Source: Fusobacterium sp.
Lineage (GTDB): Bacteria > Fusobacteriota > Fusobacteriia > Fusobacteriales > Fusobacteriaceae
Direction: 5' to 3'
Assembly (NCBI GenBank): GCA_020024915.1
Contig: JAHHSZ010000075.1
Coordinates: 1-7,506 of the forward strand
Length of the DNA: 7,506 nucleotides
Every line of letters starts with the position of its first letter. Positions within the stretch are counted from its first letter, which is position 1. The position numbers and the translations under genes were made by a program. The notes below the pieces were generated by a model. The model did not search any database. It saw only the letters and a list, made by a program, of their open reading frames with translations, and was not told the origin of the DNA. This document shows positions 5,405 through 7,506 of the stretch, in pieces.

Positions 5405-6817
5405 TTGAAAAAGACTAAAATTGTTTGTACAATTGGGCCTAAGACTGAATCAGTGGAAAGTTTAAAAACTCTTTTAAACACTGGAATGAATATGATGAGA
5501 TTAAATTTCTCTCATGGAGATTACAAAGAGCATGGAAATAGAATAATAAACTTTAGACAAGCTCAAAAAGAAACAGGAATTAGAGCTGCATTATTATTAG
5601 ATACAAAAGGACCTGAAATAAGAACTATAAAACTTGAGGGTGGAAAAGATGTTACAATAGTAGCAGGACAAGAGTTTACAATAACAACAGATAAGAGTGT
5701 TATTGGAGATAATACAAAGGTTGCAGTAACTTATGATGGTTTTGCAAAAGACTTAAAAGTTGGAAATACTATATTAATAGATGATGGATTACTAGCATTT
5801 ACAGTTACTGAGATCAATGGAAATGAAGTAAAATGCATTGCTCAAAACGGTGGAGAGTTAGGAGAAAATAAAGGAGTTAACCTACCAAATGTAGCTGTTA
5901 ATTTACCAGCATTGGCTGAAAAAGATATAAATGACCTTAAATTTGGTTGTGAGCAAGGAATAGATTATGTTGCAGCTTCTTTCATCAGAAAGGCTGACGA
6001 TGTAAGAGCAGTAAGAAAAGTATTAGATGAGAATGGTGGAGAGAGAATACAAATTATCTCTAAAATAGAAAACCAAGAAGGATTGGATAATTTCGAAGAG
6101 ATATTAGCACTATCTGATGGTATAATGGTAGCAAGAGGAGACTTAGGAGTAGAGATTCCAGTTGAAGAGGTTCCTTTAGCACAAAAAATGATGATAAAAA
6201 GATGTAACGAAGTTGGAAAAGTAGTTATTACAGCTACTCAAATGCTAGATTCTATGATAAAAAATCCTAGACCTACAAGAGCAGAGGTAAACGATGTTGC
6301 AAATGCAATTTTAGACGGTACTGACTGTGTAATGTTATCTGGAGAATCAGCAAAAGGAAAATATCCAGTAGAAGCAGTTACTGTAATGGCAAAAGTAGCA
6401 ACTAAGATGGATCCATTAGTAAAAGTAGAAAGAAGTATAAATAAAGGTGACATAACAATAACTTCTGCAGTAGCAAGAGGAACTGCTGATGTAAGTGAAG
6501 AGCTAGGAGCTAAAGTTATAGTTGTTGGAACTCAATCAGGAAGGGCTGCAAGAGATATGAGAAGATACTTCCCAGCAGCAACAATACTTGCAATAACTAA
6601 TGATGAAAAAACAGCTAACCAATTGGTAATTTTAAGAGGAGTAGTTCCTTACTATGACGATAAGGCAGAGACATTAGAATCATTCTTTGAATTAGCTGAA
6701 AAAGTTTCAGTAGAGTTAGGATTAGCACAATCAGGAGATGTAGTAGTTGCAACTTGTGGAGAAAAAGTTTTCCAAAGAGGAACAACTAACTCAGTAAAAG
6801 TAATAAAAGTAAAATAG
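5405..6817 (+). CDS. pyk: Pyruvate kinase (PykF-like), TTG start
   Basis: Glycolytic enzyme that converts PEP and ADP to pyruvate and ATP in the cytoplasm. From the TTG at 5405 the protein is 470 residues, the same length as E. coli PykF, and key residues fall on the same numbers: Arg32 in MRLNFSHG, Lys220 (IISKIENQEG), Glu222 and Asp246 (MVARGDLGVEIP), Thr278 (ITATQMLDSM). DTKGPEIRT is at 66-74, the B domain about 70-168, and the C-terminal domain starts near 348. The GTQSGRAARDMRRYFPAATI segment (375-394) resembles the allosteric sugar-phosphate loop of PykF, suggesting FBP activation (inferred). It lacks the extra C-terminal PEP-utiliser domain seen in Bacillus. A GTG at 5396 would add three residues but overlaps the ribosome site. 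It has its own promoter and leader; no terminator is seen before eno. Confidence 0.97.
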   Translation: MKKTKIVCTIGPKTESVESLKTLLNTGMNMMRLNFSHGDYKEHGNRIINFRQAQKETGIRAALLLDTKGPEIRTIKLEGGKDVTIVAGQEFTITTDKSVIGDNTKVAVTYDGFAKDLKVGNTILIDDGLLAFTVTEINGNEVKCIAQNGGELGENKGVNLPNVAVNLPALAEKDINDLKFGCEQGIDYVAASFIRKADDVRAVRKVLDENGGERIQIISKIENQEGLDNFEEILALSDGIMVARGDLGVEIPVEEVPLAQKMMIKRCNEVGKVVITATQMLDSMIKNPRPTRAEVNDVANAILDGTDCVMLSGESAKGKYPVEAVTVMAKVATKMDPLVKVERSINKGDITITSAVARGTADVSEELGAKVIVVGTQSGRAARDMRRYFPAATILAITNDEKTANQLVILRGVVPYYDDKAETLESFFELAEKVSVELGLAQSGDVVVATCGEKVFQRGTTNSVKVIKVK

Positions 6818-6843
6818 TCAAAAAATACAAATTGTGATATAAT
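6815..6843 (+). promoter_or_regulatory. Probable extended -10 promoter for eno
   Basis: TGATATAAT (6835-6843) is a perfect extended -10. TAGTCA (6815-6820; 4 of 6 matches) lies 17 nt before the TATAAT. The expected transcription start near 6850 gives a leader of about 40 nt. The -35 overlaps the end of pyk (stop codon at 6815-6817), so eno can be made both from this promoter and by read-through from pyk. Confidence 0.65.
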
Positions 6844-6889
6844 TATTTTATAGTTTAAGATAATATAAAAACTTAGGAGGTTTTTTAAA

Positions 6890-7506
6890 ATGACAAGAAT
6901 AGTTGATGTAATAGCTAGAGAAATACTTGATTCAAGAGGGAACCCTACAGTAGAAGTAGATGTAGTGTTAGAGTGTGGAGCAAAAGGAAGAGCAGCAGTT
7001 CCATCTGGAGCTTCAACAGGAGCTTATGAAGCAGTTGAGTTAAGAGATGGAGACAAATCAAGATATTTAGGAAAAGGTGTTTTAACTGCAGTTAAAAACG
7101 TAAACACTGAAATAAGAGAAGCTATATTAGGAATGGACGCTATAGACCAAGTTGCAATAGACAGAACTATGATCGAATTAGATGGAACTCCAAACAAAGG
7201 AAGATTAGGAGCTAATGCTATACTAGGAGTATCTTTAGCAGTTGCAAAAGCAGCAGCAGAAGCATTAGGAATGCCTTTATATAAATACTTAGGAGGAGTA
7301 AACGCTAAAGAATTACCTCTACCTATGATGAATATTTTAAACGGAGGATCTCACGCTGACTCTGCAGTAGACGTACAAGAGTTTATGATCCAACCAGTTG
7401 GAGCAAAAACATTTGCTGAAGCTATGAGAATGGGTTGTGAAGTTTTCCACCACTTAGGAAAATTATTAAAGAAAATGGGAGATTCTACTAACGTAGGAAA
7501 CGAAGG
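6890..7506 (+). CDS. eno: Enolase (3' end beyond the window)
   Basis: Converts 2-phosphoglycerate to PEP, the step just before pyruvate kinase. The frame is open from the ATG at 6890 to the right edge, giving 205 complete codons, about half of a typical 430-residue enolase. The N-terminal domain and barrel entry are clear: REILDSRGNPTVE (10-22), mobile loop PSGASTG (38-44), LRDGDKSRYLGKGV (51-64), ELDGTPNKGRLGANAILGVS (96-115), PMMNILNGGSHAD (145-157), QEFMIQPVGA (163-172). His155, Glu164 and Glu205 match the E. coli active-site His159, Glu168 and Glu209; the window ends just after Glu205. The metal ligands and catalytic Lys lie outside. The start has TAGGAGG at 6874-6880, 9 nt before the ATG, and its own extended -10 promoter. 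Confidence 0.97.
   Translation, partial: MTRIVDVIAREILDSRGNPTVEVDVVLECGAKGRAAVPSGASTGAYEAVELRDGDKSRYLGKGVLTAVKNVNTEIREAILGMDAIDQVAIDRTMIELDGTPNKGRLGANAILGVSLAVAKAAAEALGMPLYKYLGGVNAKELPLPMMNILNGGSHADSAVDVQEFMIQPVGAKTFAEAMRMGCEVFHHLGKLLKKMGDSTNVGNE

Overview
The window is AT-rich DNA with almost exclusive AGA arginine codons, strong GAGG-type ribosome sites and all genes on the + strand. The protein sequences and the gene set (a fused SiaQM TRAP permease next to a ROK kinase, a YhcH-type protein and NanE) suggest a Fusobacterium or close relative. The species cannot be fixed from sequence reading alone.

Layout. (1) Positions 1-2837: a sialic acid TRAP transporter, with siaP (substrate-binding protein, 5' end cut by the window edge) followed 25 nt later by siaQM (fused small and large membrane subunits). 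(2) 2838-2931: a short gap holding a perfect 16-bp hairpin and a candidate extended -10 promoter that overlaps its left arm. (3) 2932-5052: the catabolic genes nanK (ManNAc kinase), nanQ/yhcH (sialic acid anomerase) and nanE (ManNAc-6-P epimerase), closed by a strong 21-bp terminator hairpin at 5059-5104. (4) 5105-5404: the only long non-coding stretch, with A-tracts, a good promoter and a roughly 100-nt leader in front of pyk. (5) 5405-6817: pyk, pyruvate kinase, best read as starting at a TTG codon. (6) 6890-7506: the first 205 codons of eno, enolase, running off the right edge, with its own extended -10 promoter.

How they work together. SiaP captures N-acetylneuraminate outside the membrane and SiaQM imports it with Na+. 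NanQ supplies the open-chain form to the aldolase NanA, which is not in this window. NanK phosphorylates the resulting ManNAc, and NanE converts ManNAc-6-P to GlcNAc-6-P. NagA and NagB, needed to reach fructose-6-P, are also not here. Enolase and pyruvate kinase catalyse the last two steps of glycolysis and make and use PEP. They adjoin the sialic acid cluster but are separated from it by a terminator and a promoter.

I see no mobile element, CRISPR array, tRNA or rRNA, and no sign of a new multi-gene system. The points worth a second look are regulatory (the siaQM-nanK junction and the pyk leader), two corrected gene starts, and possible ligand-site differences in SiaP.
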